NCBI GenBank assembly: GCA_000403255.2
Contig: KE159593.1
Location: 253,969 to 317,968, forward strand
Origin: Lachnospiraceae bacterium 3-1
GTDB lineage: Bacteria; Bacillota; Clostridia; Lachnospirales; Lachnospiraceae
Direction of reading: 5' to 3'
Length of the DNA: 64,000 bases
The notes beneath the pieces were generated by a model that saw only the letters and a list, made by a program, of their open reading frames with translations, searched no databases and was not told where the DNA came from. A program made the position numbers and the translations under genes. Shown piece after piece: positions 55,005 through 63,927 of the stretch (the stretch's first letter is position 1; each line of letters opens with the position of its first letter).

Positions 55005-55232
55005 ATGACTACAGAATTAATCGCACAAGCAATATCTATAGTTACTATCATTGGCTGGCTGCTCCGTATGCTTTTTAAGCACTGTTATAGAAAGATTGCT
55101 ATGCGCAGGATGATATGGAAGTATTTACAGGACAGCTTTATGGATGGGTATGATGCCATGGAATCATATCGTGCAATGATCCGTAGAGCTTGTGCGGAAG
55201 ATGCGAAAGAGCGTTTCCGCAAGAAAAACTGA
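55005..55232 (+). CDS. Small membrane protein
   Basis: A 75-residue protein with one N-terminal helix (IAQAISIVTIIGWLLRMLF) and a basic cytoplasmic tail. The ATG at 55005 follows AAAGGTGG; a GTG at 54990 is too near. Unknown role. Confidence 0.6.
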   Translation: MTTELIAQAISIVTIIGWLLRMLFKHCYRKIAMRRMIWKYLQDSFMDGYDAMESYRAMIRRACAEDAKERFRKKN

Positions 55233-55431
55233 CATTTAGGCAGAAAACACGGTGCAAAGGACTGCCCTGTCGTTGCAGAGGGTACAGCAATTAAGCGCAA
55301 AACAAGTCATTGTTAACATATATTTGACCTTATTACAACATTGTTTTTTGACGCATTTTAATTTACGTCTGACCTCTGTTAAAGGTAGTCCAGTCGCTGC
55401 AAAAGTTTTAACTTCTTATGTTTTATTTCGT

Positions 55432-55466
55432 GGCTGCTTTGAGGTTCAATGGGCGTCAAAGCAGCC
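55432..55466 (+). promoter_or_regulatory. 11-bp hairpin before the MT-A70 gene
   Basis: GGCTGCTTTGA and TCAAAGCAGCC with 13 nt between lie just before the RBS (AAAGGAGG). Without a T-run it may be a processing or translation control hairpin. Confidence 0.5.
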
Positions 55467-55489
55467 AACCAAAAGAAAGGAGGATGATT

Positions 55490-56086
55490 ATGAAAGAAAT
55501 TATCAATAACGCAGAAACCAAAGACAGCCCAACTAAACGCTACTCTACCCTGCTTATTGACCCACCTTGGGACATTATGCAAAAAGGGGCTCTTGGTGCA
55601 ATTCAGCACTATGATTTGATGCCGCTGGAACGTATTAAAGCATTGCCGGTAGCGGATTTGGCGGAAGGAAACAGCCACTGTTGGCTATGGGTGACAAACA
55701 ATACTTTGAGGTGCGGTTTTGACGTTCTAGAAGCATGGGGCTTTACCCCGCGTTCCGTGTTTACATGGGTTAAGCCTCGGATGGGGCTTGGCAGGTATCT
55801 GAGAAACTGTACTGAGCATATTTTACTTGGTACGCATGGTAATGCGCCAGTCCGCTGCAGGAACCAAATAAACTTCGGTGTCTTTCCTGTGCAGGACCAC
55901 TCGCACAAGCCTGAGGAAATCCATAAAATCATTGAGCGGGTTTCCCCACCGGATTACTTAGAGCTTTTCGCCCGCCGCCGACAACCTGGCTGGGATGTAT
56001 GGGGCAATGAGATCGACAGCGATATCATAATCCCGGGCTATCCTGTGCCAAAGTACAGCGCTAAAGCATTCAGAGAGGAGGGATGA
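55490..56086 (+). CDS. MT-A70-family adenine methyltransferase
   Basis: A 198-residue protein. The catalytic DPPW motif is in LLIDPPWDIM (residues 20-27), with the family WVTNNTL and TWVKPRMGLGRYLRNCTEHILLGT segments. Mobile-element MT-A70 enzymes methylate N6-adenine, usually in DNA. It may protect incoming element DNA from host restriction. AAAGGAGG precedes the ATG. Confidence 0.88.
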   Translation: MKEIINNAETKDSPTKRYSTLLIDPPWDIMQKGALGAIQHYDLMPLERIKALPVADLAEGNSHCWLWVTNNTLRCGFDVLEAWGFTPRSVFTWVKPRMGLGRYLRNCTEHILLGTHGNAPVRCRNQINFGVFPVQDHSHKPEEIHKIIERVSPPDYLELFARRRQPGWDVWGNEIDSDIIIPGYPVPKYSAKAFREEG

Positions 56087-56089
56087 TGA

Positions 56090-56287
56090 TTGGAACCACC
56101 CAAAAAAATAATTACCAGGATACTCGAGTTTGCATTCATGCTGGCGCTCAGCGCCTTTCTCATCAATACCGCCGCATACTTGATTTTGGAAGTTTGGCCG
56201 ATACTGCTTGCTATCGCCATTGTTGTCATAGTTGTTATTATGATCTACCGCATCAGGAAACACAAGCATGATTTGGGACAATGGTAG
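56090..56287 (+). CDS. Small membrane protein
   Basis: A 65-residue protein with two hydrophobic segments (ILEFAFMLALSAFLI and ILLAIAIVVIVVIMIY) and a basic end. The start is TTG after GAGGAGGG. It lies between the methyltransferase and the transfer ATPase and may anchor that ATPase. Confidence 0.6.
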   Translation: MEPPKKIITRILEFAFMLALSAFLINTAAYLILEVWPILLAIAIVVIVVIMIYRIRKHKHDLGQW

Positions 56288-56312
56288 AAAGAAAAGAAAG
56301 GAGTGGGCATTT

Positions 56313-58484
56313 TTGAAGCATCAAATAGAAAACCTTGTCTTTAAGGAAATAGTATGGGCGCGGCCATATAAAACAGAAGCCGTGTGGGAAGTTCTCTCGC
56401 ATTTAGCGGCATTATCGCCATTATCGCCACGGGGAGCCGTTATCTGGGAAGTACGCAGCCAAAACGGCAAAGTAAGTTACCTCATCGGAGCCGCCACAAG
56501 GTACATCAGAAATATTGAAGAAGCCATCAAGGCACATGGTGATATCCAGTTCCATGAGGTGGACGCAGAAAAACGTGCTGCTGTTACTACTGCCCGACAA
56601 CTGAAGATTAGCCATCCGACACTCTCGCTTAAGACTGACATTACGGAGGCGGTCATCCGGGCAGGACTGGCGGCACTGGCAGAAAACAAGGATGGCACGG
56701 AAATGGTAATACAGATTGTACTGGGGAGGGCTTATGCCCCCTCCCCAGTGCCAACTAACCTCGCTGACCCAAATGCAACATGGCTGCAGATACTTCTCGG
56801 AGACGTACAAAAAGCTTCCGCCGAGAGCCGTAAAAGCGTGCGTGAAAAAGCCGAGCAGCACACGTTCCAGGCTGTCATCCGCATTGGTATTACTGGAGAA
56901 AATGCCAACAATCGTCTACAAAGCATCATCAGCGCATTTAGGGTATTGGAGTCCGCCGGAGTAAGGATACATACGGAAGAGATAAAACCACACGATCTCA
57001 ATTCCGCTCATGTACCGTGGCATTTTCCACTGCAGCTTTCAGTAAAAGAGTTAGCCAATTTTCTGCTACTCCCTGCCGGGGAGGAAGAATTGCCTGGAAC
57101 ACCAGGGCTGCATCCCAAACTCACTTTGCCACCTCACTGGTACCGCAATCCGACTAATCGGCAAAATGACCGTAGCTTTGCTATCAGTATGGATACCATA
57201 AGCCCGAAGCGGCTAAGCATCTCACCAAAAAATTCACTTGAGCATACGATATGCTTGGGTCCGACGGGCAGCGGCAAGTCGACTGCTATGTTGCATTTGA
57301 TTTTGGCGGATATTACGGCTGGGAGAAGCGTTCTTGTTCTTGATCCGAAGGCAGATCTTATTAACGATTTGCTAATGCGGATTCCTGAAAAACGCATGGG
57401 CGACGTGGTCATCATCGATCCATCCGATCCTTGCCCCTGTGGGTTTAATCCGCTGGCGTTTAAGGATTATGGCAACCCTTCGCTGATTGCGGATGCAATT
57501 CTCTCCGTGCTTAAAGAAATCTTTAGTGATTGTTGGGGAATTTACACGCAAGATATACTAACAGCGGCCCTCCTGACCCTCGTTGAGACAGAAAATTCTA
57601 CCCTATTGTGGCTATTGCCACTTCTGACTGACGAGCGGTTTAGGCAGAAAATTACCAACAAGGTTAAAGACCGCGTAGCGTTGCGCCCCTTTTGGGAACA
57701 GTTTGAGGCTCTAAGGGATACCGAAAAAAGGCAGCAGATAAGCCCTGTTCTCAACAAGCTTAGACAGCTAACTTTACGACCGGGGCTAAGGAACACCCTG
57801 GGGCAGGCAAAGCCAAAGTTTTCCCTCACAGATTTGTTCTATAAACGAAAGATTGTACTAATTCCGCTGAACCGTGGTTTAACCGGAGGAGAAAGTGCTA
57901 GGCTTCTGGGTTCACTTATTGTCGGGCTAACTTGGACGCTGGCACTGTCACGGGCTGGCATTCCGGCAGAGAAACGTCATATCGTTTCTATATTTATTGA
58001 TGAGCTCCAAGATTACCTCTCACTGCCGACAGATTTGGCGGATGCTTTAGCGCAGGCGAGAGGCTTGGGTGTAGGGTTGACACTGGCACACCAATACCGC
58101 GATCAGCTGCCTTTAGATATCCGCTCCGGGGTGGACGCCAACGCCAGGAACAAGATTGTGTTCGGTCTTAACAGCAAGGATGCTAAAGACATGGCGGCGA
58201 TGGCACCGGAACTTACAGCAGAGGATTTTATGGCTCTGCCCCGCTATCAGATTTACACCTCGTTCCAATTAGGAGGAAGGAACATTGGCTGGGTGCAGGG
58301 CAGGACTCTGCCGCCACCGCCCGCCCTGCGGGATGCCGCCGAGCTTAAGGCAAAGAGCCAGGCCGCCTACGGCATCCCGGCAGAGCAAATTGAAGAAGAA
58401 TATCTCAGTATATTTACCGCTAACAACCAAACTGCCGGGGAAAATCCCGGCGACGTTAACATTGGAAGGAGGAAAAAACCATGA
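56313..58484 (+). CDS. VirD4/HerA-like transfer ATPase
   Basis: A 723-residue protein. The C-terminal RecA-like domain has Walker A GPTGSGKSTAML (about residues 315-326), DPKADLINDLL, Walker B VSIFIDELQDYL, and an ARGLGVGLTLAHQY motif. The N-terminal half is soluble and beta-rich with no membrane helix, so it may use the small membrane protein upstream. The start is TTG at 56313 after AAAGGAG. It overlaps the relaxation gene, forming a pair seen on mobile elements. Confidence 0.85.
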   Translation: MKHQIENLVFKEIVWARPYKTEAVWEVLSHLAALSPLSPRGAVIWEVRSQNGKVSYLIGAATRYIRNIEEAIKAHGDIQFHEVDAEKRAAVTTARQLKISHPTLSLKTDITEAVIRAGLAALAENKDGTEMVIQIVLGRAYAPSPVPTNLADPNATWLQILLGDVQKASAESRKSVREKAEQHTFQAVIRIGITGENANNRLQSIISAFRVLESAGVRIHTEEIKPHDLNSAHVPWHFPLQLSVKELANFLLLPAGEEELPGTPGLHPKLTLPPHWYRNPTNRQNDRSFAISMDTISPKRLSISPKNSLEHTICLGPTGSGKSTAMLHLILADITAGRSVLVLDPKADLINDLLMRIPEKRMGDVVIIDPSDPCPCGFNPLAFKDYGNPSLIADAILSVLKEIFSDCWGIYTQDILTAALLTLVETENSTLLWLLPLLTDERFRQKITNKVKDRVALRPFWEQFEALRDTEKRQQISPVLNKLRQLTLRPGLRNTLGQAKPKFSLTDLFYKRKIVLIPLNRGLTGGESARLLGSLIVGLTWTLALSRAGIPAEKRHIVSIFIDELQDYLSLPTDLADALAQARGLGVGLTLAHQYRDQLPLDIRSGVDANARNKIVFGLNSKDAKDMAAMAPELTAEDFMALPRYQIYTSFQLGGRNIGWVQGRTLPPPPALRDAAELKAKSQAAYGIPAEQIEEEYLSIFTANNQTAGENPGDVNIGRRKKP

Positions 58485-59464
58485 CGGACCGGCTGACGAA
58501 CCGACTGACGGACGGGGACGGCAAAGCACAAGCGGAAACCGCGGGAATCAGGGGCTTCGCGCAGTTTAACGTCCGGGATTCCTTTAGCGTTCCCACTACG
58601 GATTCCCCTATGGCAGGCGGCGCCCCTGTTAACGACAGCCAATCGCCCCAGCGTGTATCCAAAAAACAACTGGCGGAGACTGACAGCCGCCTGGGGGAGC
58701 GCGACCGACAGCTGCTCGCCGCGGTGCAACAGTACCGCTATCTTATGACCGGGCAGATCGGGCGGCTATTATTTAACGATGCCGCTAACCCGTCTGCAGG
58801 GCTTAGGGCAGCCAGCCGCAGCCTCAAGAAGCTAAGCGGGCATGGGCTGGTAGACAGTCTCTCGCGGAGGATTGGCGGAGTAAGAGCCGGATCAGGCTCA
58901 TTCATCTGGCATCTGACCCACGCCGGCGAGCGCCTGTTGCGGCTCCATGACGGCAAATCGTCCCCCATGCGCAGGCATTATGAACCGTCTCCATATTTCT
59001 TAGCCCATACCCTGGCGGTTGCAGAAACTGCCATCCGGCTGACAGAAATCTGCCGGGAACATGAGCCTCAGATTACCGCTTTGCAGTTAGAGCCGGAATG
59101 CTGGCGGGCATACAGCAGTGCCGGGGTATCCTGCTCCCTCAAGCCCGACCTCTACGCCGCAACTGCTACTGAAGAATATGAAGACCGCTATTTTATCGAA
59201 GTTGACCTTGACACGGAATCTCCCGCCAAGATCATTGATAAATGCGAGAAATACCATGCCTACTACCGCTCCGGCTTGGAGCAGGAAGAATCGGAAATGT
59301 TCCCACTCACGGTTTGGATTGTACCAAGCATTACCCGGAAAGAAAAACTCATCCGGCAGTTAAGAGAGGCATTTGACAAGCAAGCGAAATTATTTGCTGT
59401 AATTACCTGCGATGAGCTGGAACATCTCGTCCTGGAGGGAGGCGATAGAGAAATGCTTTGTTAA
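58481..59464 (+). CDS. Replication-relaxation family protein
   Basis: A 327-residue protein. After a Thr/Gly-rich start, the PF13814-type winged-helix region reads LGERDRQLLAAVQQYRYLMTG, LKKLSGHGLVDSL and FIWHLTHAGERLLRL. The C-terminal half has an acidic YFIEVDLDTESPAKI motif like a nuclease/relaxase core. Family members are thought to initiate plasmid replication or transfer. The ATG overlaps the ATPase stop. Confidence 0.85.
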   Translation: MTDRLTNRLTDGDGKAQAETAGIRGFAQFNVRDSFSVPTTDSPMAGGAPVNDSQSPQRVSKKQLAETDSRLGERDRQLLAAVQQYRYLMTGQIGRLLFNDAANPSAGLRAASRSLKKLSGHGLVDSLSRRIGGVRAGSGSFIWHLTHAGERLLRLHDGKSSPMRRHYEPSPYFLAHTLAVAETAIRLTEICREHEPQITALQLEPECWRAYSSAGVSCSLKPDLYAATATEEYEDRYFIEVDLDTESPAKIIDKCEKYHAYYRSGLEQEESEMFPLTVWIVPSITRKEKLIRQLREAFDKQAKLFAVITCDELEHLVLEGGDREMLC

Positions 59465-59610
59465 GCCATATTGTATTCAGCTACAAGGCATTCTGTTTAT
59501 TCTGCCCTAGCCTGGGTGCCTGGCACAGTTAAGCGGCAGGGCAAGACTTGATGCAAAGGCAACATTTATAGGCTGCAGTTTTATGAACAATTTAACTACT
59601 AAGGAGCAAC

Positions 59611-59823
59611 ATGGGTACAGCTAAGAACCAATTAACACCAACTATAAAAAAGCAGATACTTAAAGTGCGTGACAGCGCGGAAACTAACATGTTTGACTGC
59701 AACGCGGTAATGTCCATCGCTAACCGTGAAGGCTGGCACGAACTCGTAAATTATTTGCTTGACAGAAAGAACTGGGGTGCGTACAGCCATTTCATCCTGA
59801 CCGGCAAAACGGATGCATCTTAG
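59611..59823 (+). CDS. DUF5049-like protein, copy 1
   Basis: A 70-residue protein: IKKQILKVRDSAETNMFDCNAVMSIANREGWHELVNYL then HFILTGK. The same layout is found in the gene at 63641. Common in Clostridia mobile elements, unknown function. TAAGGAG precedes the ATG. Confidence 0.75.
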   Translation: MGTAKNQLTPTIKKQILKVRDSAETNMFDCNAVMSIANREGWHELVNYLLDRKNWGAYSHFILTGKTDAS

Positions 59824-59826
59824 GAT

Positions 59827-60132
59827 ATGGAAGAATGCCTAGAAGACGCACGCTATGGCATCAGCCAGGTAAAGTTTATGGATAATAATTGGATATCAGG
59901 CAAAGTCGGAAATTTACGCTTTCAGGCAAAAGTCTATGCAGAAGCTTCCGAATTCGGCATTAACAGCGGGAATGTTAGCAAACTGACGGTTCGGCAGGAA
60001 TATGGGCCGATAGCCATCAACTATGACCGCGGCTGGGACGTAAAGCCCAAAAACGTGGAAGAGGAAAAAATTATCGATACAATCCTCGATTTCTGCAGCC
60101 ATGCTTATGACGGGATAAAAGATTTTATGTAA
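59827..60132 (+). CDS. Hypothetical protein
   Basis: A 101-residue beta-rich protein (MEECLEDARYGISQVKFMDN...FGINSGNVSKLTV). It starts 3 bp after the DUF5049-like gene and is probably coupled to it. Not recognised. Confidence 0.6.
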   Translation: MEECLEDARYGISQVKFMDNNWISGKVGNLRFQAKVYAEASEFGINSGNVSKLTVRQEYGPIAINYDRGWDVKPKNVEEEKIIDTILDFCSHAYDGIKDFM

Positions 60133-60307
60133 CCATCTCCTACGAAAGCTAAAAACGAAAAAACAAAAACAGGCAGTGCATAAATAATGCCAAAGCAGAA
60201 AGAATCCGTCCCTGCCGGCTTAACTGCGCCAGGTGCCCAGGCACACCAAATAAAAGCGATATATGAATAGTTATATACAAACAAGACAACAGAAAAGGAG
60301 GCATACC

Positions 60308-61477
60308 ATGACAAAACAAAATATGATTCGATTTTTTGATATGTTTGCCGGTATTGGCGGGTTCCGCGCCGGGCTGGAGCGTGCCGGCGGCTTTACCTGC
60401 ATCGGCCACTCAGAAATCGACAAACACGCCAACCGGGCATACCGTGCCATACATAATATAAAAGAAAGCGAGGTTTTCTATGAAGACGCAAAAACCATCA
60501 ATGCAGCAGAAATGCCGGACTTCGACCTGCTCTGCGCCGGGTTCCCCTGCCAAAGCTTTTCCATTGCCGGAAAGCGCCGTGGCTTTGAAGATGCGAGAGG
60601 CACGCTCTTTTTTGAGATCGCGCGTATCCTTAAAGCCAAACAGCCTGCGTTTTTTATCCTTGAAAACGTTCCCGGACTGCTTAGCCATGACGAAGGGAGG
60701 ACATTTACAACCATCCTCAGCACGCTATCAGAACTGGGGTACGATGTTCAGTGGCAGGTGCTTAACAGCAAGTATTTTGGAGTCCCACAGTCACGCAAAC
60801 GGGTGTATATTGTCGGATATCTTGATCCGAGATGTGCCGGAAAAATACTACCTCTCACCGGAGCAGACGGAAAAGCTCTTATACAGATCATCCGCGGGGC
60901 ACAGGGGGAAAGGGTCTACGACCCAGCCGGAGTCGCCTGCACCCAGCTCGCCAGCTCCGGGGGAGGCGGCGGGAAAACCGGGCTGTACCTCGTAAGCTGC
61001 AGCAGCCAGGTGGGGATCACGGATACAAGGGACTGCGCCCGCACCCTCACTGCCAGTTACTGCAAAGGCATAAGCTCCAGGCAGGTACGTGATGGTGTCC
61101 TGCTGATTAAAGAAGCCACCAGGCGCGGGTACAGTGAGGCGGAGCCGGGGGACTCGGTTGACATCTCCTATGCCGGGCAGAACAAGAAGCGGGCGCGCGT
61201 GGGGCACGGCGTCTCCTATACCCTTACCACGCATGCGGACAAGGCGGTTGTGGGGGAAGACCTGAGAATTCGCCGCCTCGTCCCACGGGAATGCCTGCGG
61301 CTGCAGGGGTTTTCTGATGAACAGATTGATAAACTGCTGGCTGTGACTTCCGACACCCAGGCTTACTGGCAGGCTGGCAACGCCGTAACCGTCAATGTAG
61401 TGCACGCCCTCGGCCTGCGCATCAAAGCCGCATATATGGCAGGTGCAGGAGCCGGGGCAGAAAAGGAGGCAGTATGA
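60308..61477 (+). CDS. DNA (cytosine-5-)-methyltransferase of the transfer module
   Basis: A 389-residue C5 methyltransferase. Motif I is FFDMFAGIGGFRAGLE, motif IV GFPCQSFSIAG has the catalytic Cys near 79, motif VI is LENVPG, and motif X is YWQAGNAVTVNV. Its target-recognition region is long (CTQLASSGGGGGKTG... segment). It has no nuclease partner here, so protection of transferred DNA is likely. AAAGGAGG precedes the ATG at 60308; it overlaps the next gene by 4 bp. Confidence 0.94.
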   Translation: MTKQNMIRFFDMFAGIGGFRAGLERAGGFTCIGHSEIDKHANRAYRAIHNIKESEVFYEDAKTINAAEMPDFDLLCAGFPCQSFSIAGKRRGFEDARGTLFFEIARILKAKQPAFFILENVPGLLSHDEGRTFTTILSTLSELGYDVQWQVLNSKYFGVPQSRKRVYIVGYLDPRCAGKILPLTGADGKALIQIIRGAQGERVYDPAGVACTQLASSGGGGGKTGLYLVSCSSQVGITDTRDCARTLTASYCKGISSRQVRDGVLLIKEATRRGYSEAEPGDSVDISYAGQNKKRARVGHGVSYTLTTHADKAVVGEDLRIRRLVPRECLRLQGFSDEQIDKLLAVTSDTQAYWQAGNAVTVNVVHALGLRIKAAYMAGAGAGAEKEAV

Positions 61478-61866
61478 CTGATCCCAAAACCAAACAGGCA
61501 ATACTAAAAATGCGTGAGGATGGCGCATCGTATGCGGAAATTGCAGATTTTTTCTCCTTATCTCCCAATACTGTAAAATCCATCTGCTACCGCAATGGCG
61601 TCCATGCCCCACTTAGCAACGGTGCGGAAACCGGTTTATGTAAAAATTGCGGCAAGCCATTATCGCACCCCACGGGTGGCGGACGCAAGATTTTTTGCAG
61701 CAACCGGTGCCGTTACCAGTGGTGGAACCATTTCCGCAGCAGGCAGCCATACCGTCTGATTTGCTATTGCTGCGGAAAAGAATTCGTCAGCTTCGGGAAC
61801 AAGAAAAAGCAATTCTGCGGCAGGGAATGTTACCGTCTCAGCCGCTATGGGGAGGGATTGCCGTAA
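61474..61866 (+). CDS. HTH plus zinc-ribbon regulator
   Basis: A 130-residue protein. The N-terminus has a sigma-70 region-4-like HTH (MREDGASYAEIADFFSLSPNTVKSICYRNG). Two Cys clusters follow: CKNCGKPLSHP...FCSNRCRYQWW and CYCCGKEFV...FCGRECYRLS, typical of paired zinc ribbons. ATGA overlap with the methyltransferase suggests coupled control. Confidence 0.8.
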   Translation: MTDPKTKQAILKMREDGASYAEIADFFSLSPNTVKSICYRNGVHAPLSNGAETGLCKNCGKPLSHPTGGGRKIFCSNRCRYQWWNHFRSRQPYRLICYCCGKEFVSFGNKKKQFCGRECYRLSRYGEGLP

Positions 61867-62087
61867 TGGATAAAGCACATTTTGAACAGATAAAGCAATA
61901 TGGCGCGATGCTTGCCATCGCCGGCCATCTTCATAAGCGCGGGCTGATTACCGATGCAGAACACCATAAGCTGACGGAAGAGATACAGAAAAAATACCGT
62001 CCGGCATCCGGTTCCGCAGCAGGGTTCAGCCCGGCGCTAAACAATCTCACGGAAAAAGTTCCGGGAAAGGAGGATTTAGGCAGGTAA
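61866..62087 (+). CDS. Small helical protein of the transfer module
   Basis: A 73-residue protein (MDKAHFEQIKQYGAMLAIAG...GLITDAEHHKLTEEIQKKY) with a SHOCT-like helix pair. Its start overlaps the previous stop (TAATG). Not recognised. Confidence 0.6.
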   Translation: MDKAHFEQIKQYGAMLAIAGHLHKRGLITDAEHHKLTEEIQKKYRPASGSAAGFSPALNNLTEKVPGKEDLGR

Positions 62088-62191
62088 CATAGAAAATAAG
62101 TAAACATCGCGGCATGGTGCGCAGCCAAGTTTGGGGGCGCACCACAGCCGCCCCCATTCCGCGCTCCAACAGCCGCAGGAAAGGAGGGCAA

Positions 62192-63148
62192 ATGTTTACT
62201 AAAAGATTCGGTCTGGAAATCGAGTTCACCGGGATTACCCGGCAGGAAGCGGCAGAGACCGTCGCGCGTTTCTTGAACGGCACGGTTGAGGTTACCGTGG
62301 ATTACTACGACACTCATAAGGTAACGTCTTCCGATGGGCGCGTCTGGAAAATCATGTACGATGGCAGCCTGCATTGTCAGAAAAAGGAAGGGCGCAGGAC
62401 AGTTTCCGCCAGTGACAGATACAGCGTGGAATTAGTCAGCCCCATCTTGCTGTATCGGGAAGATATTGACCAGGTGCAGGCTTTAGCCAGGAGACTGAGA
62501 AAAGCCAGAGGATTTACCAATAAGTCTTGTGGCATCCATATCCATCTGGATGGCTCTAACCATACGCCGAGAAGTATCCGCAATTTTATCAACATCATCT
62601 ACGCGCATAATGATTTGCTTTATAAGTCACTTCAGATTGCACCGGAAAGAATGCGTTATTGTAAGAAAATGGATGCATACCTCGTGGAACGGATGAACCA
62701 GGTGAAGCCAAAGAGATTCTCCCAGATAGAATCCATCTGGTATGAGAATTACGGCGGCAACCGTAATGGCCACTACCATCAAAGTCGCTATCATTTTCTC
62801 AATCTGCACAGTTTCTTTCATGGTAACCACACAGTAGAGCTTCGGGGGTTCAACAGCACACTGCACGCTGGCAAAATCCGGGCGTATATCGTTCTAGCCC
62901 TTGCTCTAAACCATCAGGCATTAACACAGAAAAGTGCCAGTTGCCGCAAAGTCCAAGAGGAAAATGAGAAGTTTGCCATGCGTGTGTGGCTCAATCGCAT
63001 CGGATTTATCGGTGATGAGTTCAAGAGTTGTCGGGAACATCTTTACCAGCACTTAGACGGCAACGCCGCCTGGCGGTACGGCTCAAGAGAAAATGTCAGG
63101 AGTCATATTGGCATCAGAAACACCGAGAATGGAGGACAAAACGCATGA
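62192..63148 (+). CDS. Amidoligase-family enzyme
   Basis: A 318-residue protein of the ATP-grasp-like Amidoligase_2 family. It has FGLEIEFTGI at the start, the KSCGIHIHLDGS motif, and HTVELRGFNSTLHAGKI. Such enzymes join an amine to a carboxylate, often on peptides. The next gene is a gamma-glutamylcyclotransferase, and this pairing recurs on mobile elements, hinting at a gamma-glutamyl-type modification. AAAGGAGGG precedes the ATG at 62192. Confidence 0.83.
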   Translation: MFTKRFGLEIEFTGITRQEAAETVARFLNGTVEVTVDYYDTHKVTSSDGRVWKIMYDGSLHCQKKEGRRTVSASDRYSVELVSPILLYREDIDQVQALARRLRKARGFTNKSCGIHIHLDGSNHTPRSIRNFINIIYAHNDLLYKSLQIAPERMRYCKKMDAYLVERMNQVKPKRFSQIESIWYENYGGNRNGHYHQSRYHFLNLHSFFHGNHTVELRGFNSTLHAGKIRAYIVLALALNHQALTQKSASCRKVQEENEKFAMRVWLNRIGFIGDEFKSCREHLYQHLDGNAAWRYGSRENVRSHIGIRNTENGGQNA

Positions 63149-63657
63149 GTAAAAATAACAGTTTAACCAAAGACAGATTCTATATCGCCTATGGCTCCAA
63201 TCTCAATCTGGAGCAGATGGCAAAACGCTGCCCGACAGCAGAGGTTGTAAAAGCAACTTATTTACAGAATCACCGCCTGATGTTTCGTGGCAAAGGCACT
63301 GCCGTAGCCACGATTGAGAAACGCCGAGGTAGCAAAGTTCCCATCCTCATTTGGCGGTTACAGCCAAATGACGAGCATAACCTCGACATTTATGAAGGCT
63401 TTCCGCACCTCTACCGTAAAGAAACACTAAAAATGACGGTGGACGGCAAACGGATCCGGGCAATGGCTTATATCATGAACGAAGCTTTGCATCCCTATGA
63501 CACGCCGTCGCGCAGTTATTTTGATACAATCCTACAAGGCTATGAAGATGCTGGCTTTGACGCCAAAATTCTGCGACATGCCGTGCTTGATTCGGTTTGG
63601 GAAGCATATCTGGCAGAAAAGTACGAAGGGGGTGAGACGTATGACAGAAAGAATTAA
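63145..63657 (+). CDS. Gamma-glutamylcyclotransferase-family protein
   Basis: A 170-residue protein with the AIG2/GGCT opening FYIAYGSNLNLEQM and the catalytic Glu in DIYEGFPHLYRKET. It overlaps the amidoligase stop by ATGA. It may release or recycle gamma-glutamyl groups made by the amidoligase. Confidence 0.85.
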   Translation: MSKNNSLTKDRFYIAYGSNLNLEQMAKRCPTAEVVKATYLQNHRLMFRGKGTAVATIEKRRGSKVPILIWRLQPNDEHNLDIYEGFPHLYRKETLKMTVDGKRIRAMAYIMNEALHPYDTPSRSYFDTILQGYEDAGFDAKILRHAVLDSVWEAYLAEKYEGGETYDRKN

Positions 63658-63829
63658 GGAACAGATTGAGGCTGTCCGGCAAAGTGGGGAAACCAATATG
63701 CTGGACACCCGCATGGTACAGTGGATCGCTAACCGTGAGAATTACTATGAGTTAGTCATTTATTTGGAAGAGCACCAGGAAGAATATGTTAATTATCTCT
63801 TTACCGGCGAAGCCCCGGAAGCAGAATGA
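63641..63829 (+). CDS. DUF5049-like protein, copy 2
   Basis: A 62-residue protein: IKEQIEAVRQSGETNMLDTRMVQWIANRENYYELVIYL then YLFTGE. Paralogue of the gene at 59611. GGGGGTGAG precedes the ATG; it overlaps the upstream gene by 17 bp. Confidence 0.78.
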   Translation: MTERIKEQIEAVRQSGETNMLDTRMVQWIANRENYYELVIYLEEHQEEYVNYLFTGEAPEAE

Positions 63830-63927
63830 CACACATTATTCCATATTGTTATGACAAAACAAGACTTGCCGGAATCGGCGGTCTGAGTGATAGATGTGTG
63901 TACAGCCAAACGAAAGGAGCAAATAAT

